From assembly GCA_903911455.1 (NCBI GenBank), contig CAIWDQ010000657.1, forward strand, positions 1 through 33,224: a stretch of 33,224 bases of DNA. The letters run 5' to 3'. A program made the position numbers and the translations under genes. The DNA comes from an uncultured bacterium (GTDB lineage Bacteria; Bacteroidota; Bacteroidia; Bacteroidales; JACABE01). Positions 33,134 to 33,224 of the stretch are shown in pieces (position 1 is the stretch's first letter; each line of letters starts with the position of its first letter). The notes below the pieces were generated by a model. It had not been told where the DNA came from. It saw nothing but the letters and a program-made list of their open reading frames with translations, and did not search any database.

Positions 33134-33224
33134 TGTCGATTTGATAAATAAAGCACCTATTTTAAAAGGCAAAAATATTATGTATTTCTTAAAATTAGTT
33201 GTTAACTCAAATAAATATGCTTAA
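33134..33224. other. AT-rich right edge of the window
   Basis: Nothing supportable as a gene. It may be the leader of a gene beyond the edge. Confidence 0.3.

Noticed and set aside
32897..33172. 91-aa minus-strand open frame of 7-residue repeats (LSAHVYF-like)
   Set aside because: It is a by-product of the 21-bp tandem array (7 codons per unit), with no signal of real coding outside the repeats.

Overview
The window looks like a chromosomal segment of an uncultured or environmental Bacteroidota (Bacteroidales/Sphingobacteriales-like). The DNA is AT-rich. A protein carries the type IX secretion type-B (CHU_C) sorting domain, there is an Omp28-type lipoprotein, and translation leaders are A-rich without clear Shine-Dalgarno sites. 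Several genes are preceded by TAnnTTTG boxes that fit the Bacteroidota -7 promoter element. No rRNA or intact tRNA is present, and no transposase or integrase was recognised.

Left region (1-4793): three co-directional minus-strand genes. Two are tandem paralogous transglutaminase-like proteins (474 and 691 aa) and the third is a small, possibly OmpA-like exported protein (149 aa). The 691-aa protein has an Rhs-repeat-associated core tail and an unrecognised C-terminal domain joined to its transglutaminase-like half. This block stops at the 3' part of a tRNA-Leu(UAA) gene whose 5' half is missing, next to AAAATG repeats phased at 10 bp. That arrangement suggests the distal attachment site of an integrative element lying to the left.

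Central region (4801-21567): housekeeping and cell-surface genes. They are a choice-of-anchor-L / T9SS type-B surface protein, a divergent M20 dipeptidase, and a small beta-barrel protein. A giant alpha-2-macroglobulin with an intact CxEQ thioester motif is followed by, and overlaps, penicillin-binding protein 1C (pbpC). Next comes a compact operon of two small membrane proteins (DUF6132-like, DUF2892), a DUF302 protein and a methyltransferase. An orphan 334-aa hypothetical protein is on the minus strand.

Right region (22756-31744): one tight plus-strand operon for surface polysaccharide synthesis. Its order is methyltransferase, hexapeptide acyltransferase, glycosyltransferase, flippase, SDR epimerase, second related glycosyltransferase, AsnB-like amidotransferase, and a zinc-ribbon methyltransferase. 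No polymerase, initiating transferase or Wza/Wzc-type export gene is in view, so the pathway is incomplete here. An Omp28-like lipoprotein with a CSTC motif follows.

The intergenic DNA is unusual. Three unrelated tandem arrays lie within 23 kb, with unit lengths of 41/42, 41 and 21 bp, close to 4, 4 and 2 DNA helical turns. The first begins with a perfect 22-bp inverted repeat and has an alternating A/B higher-order structure of 83 bp. A strong hairpin also sits inside the first codons of pbpC, just after the macroglobulin stop codon.
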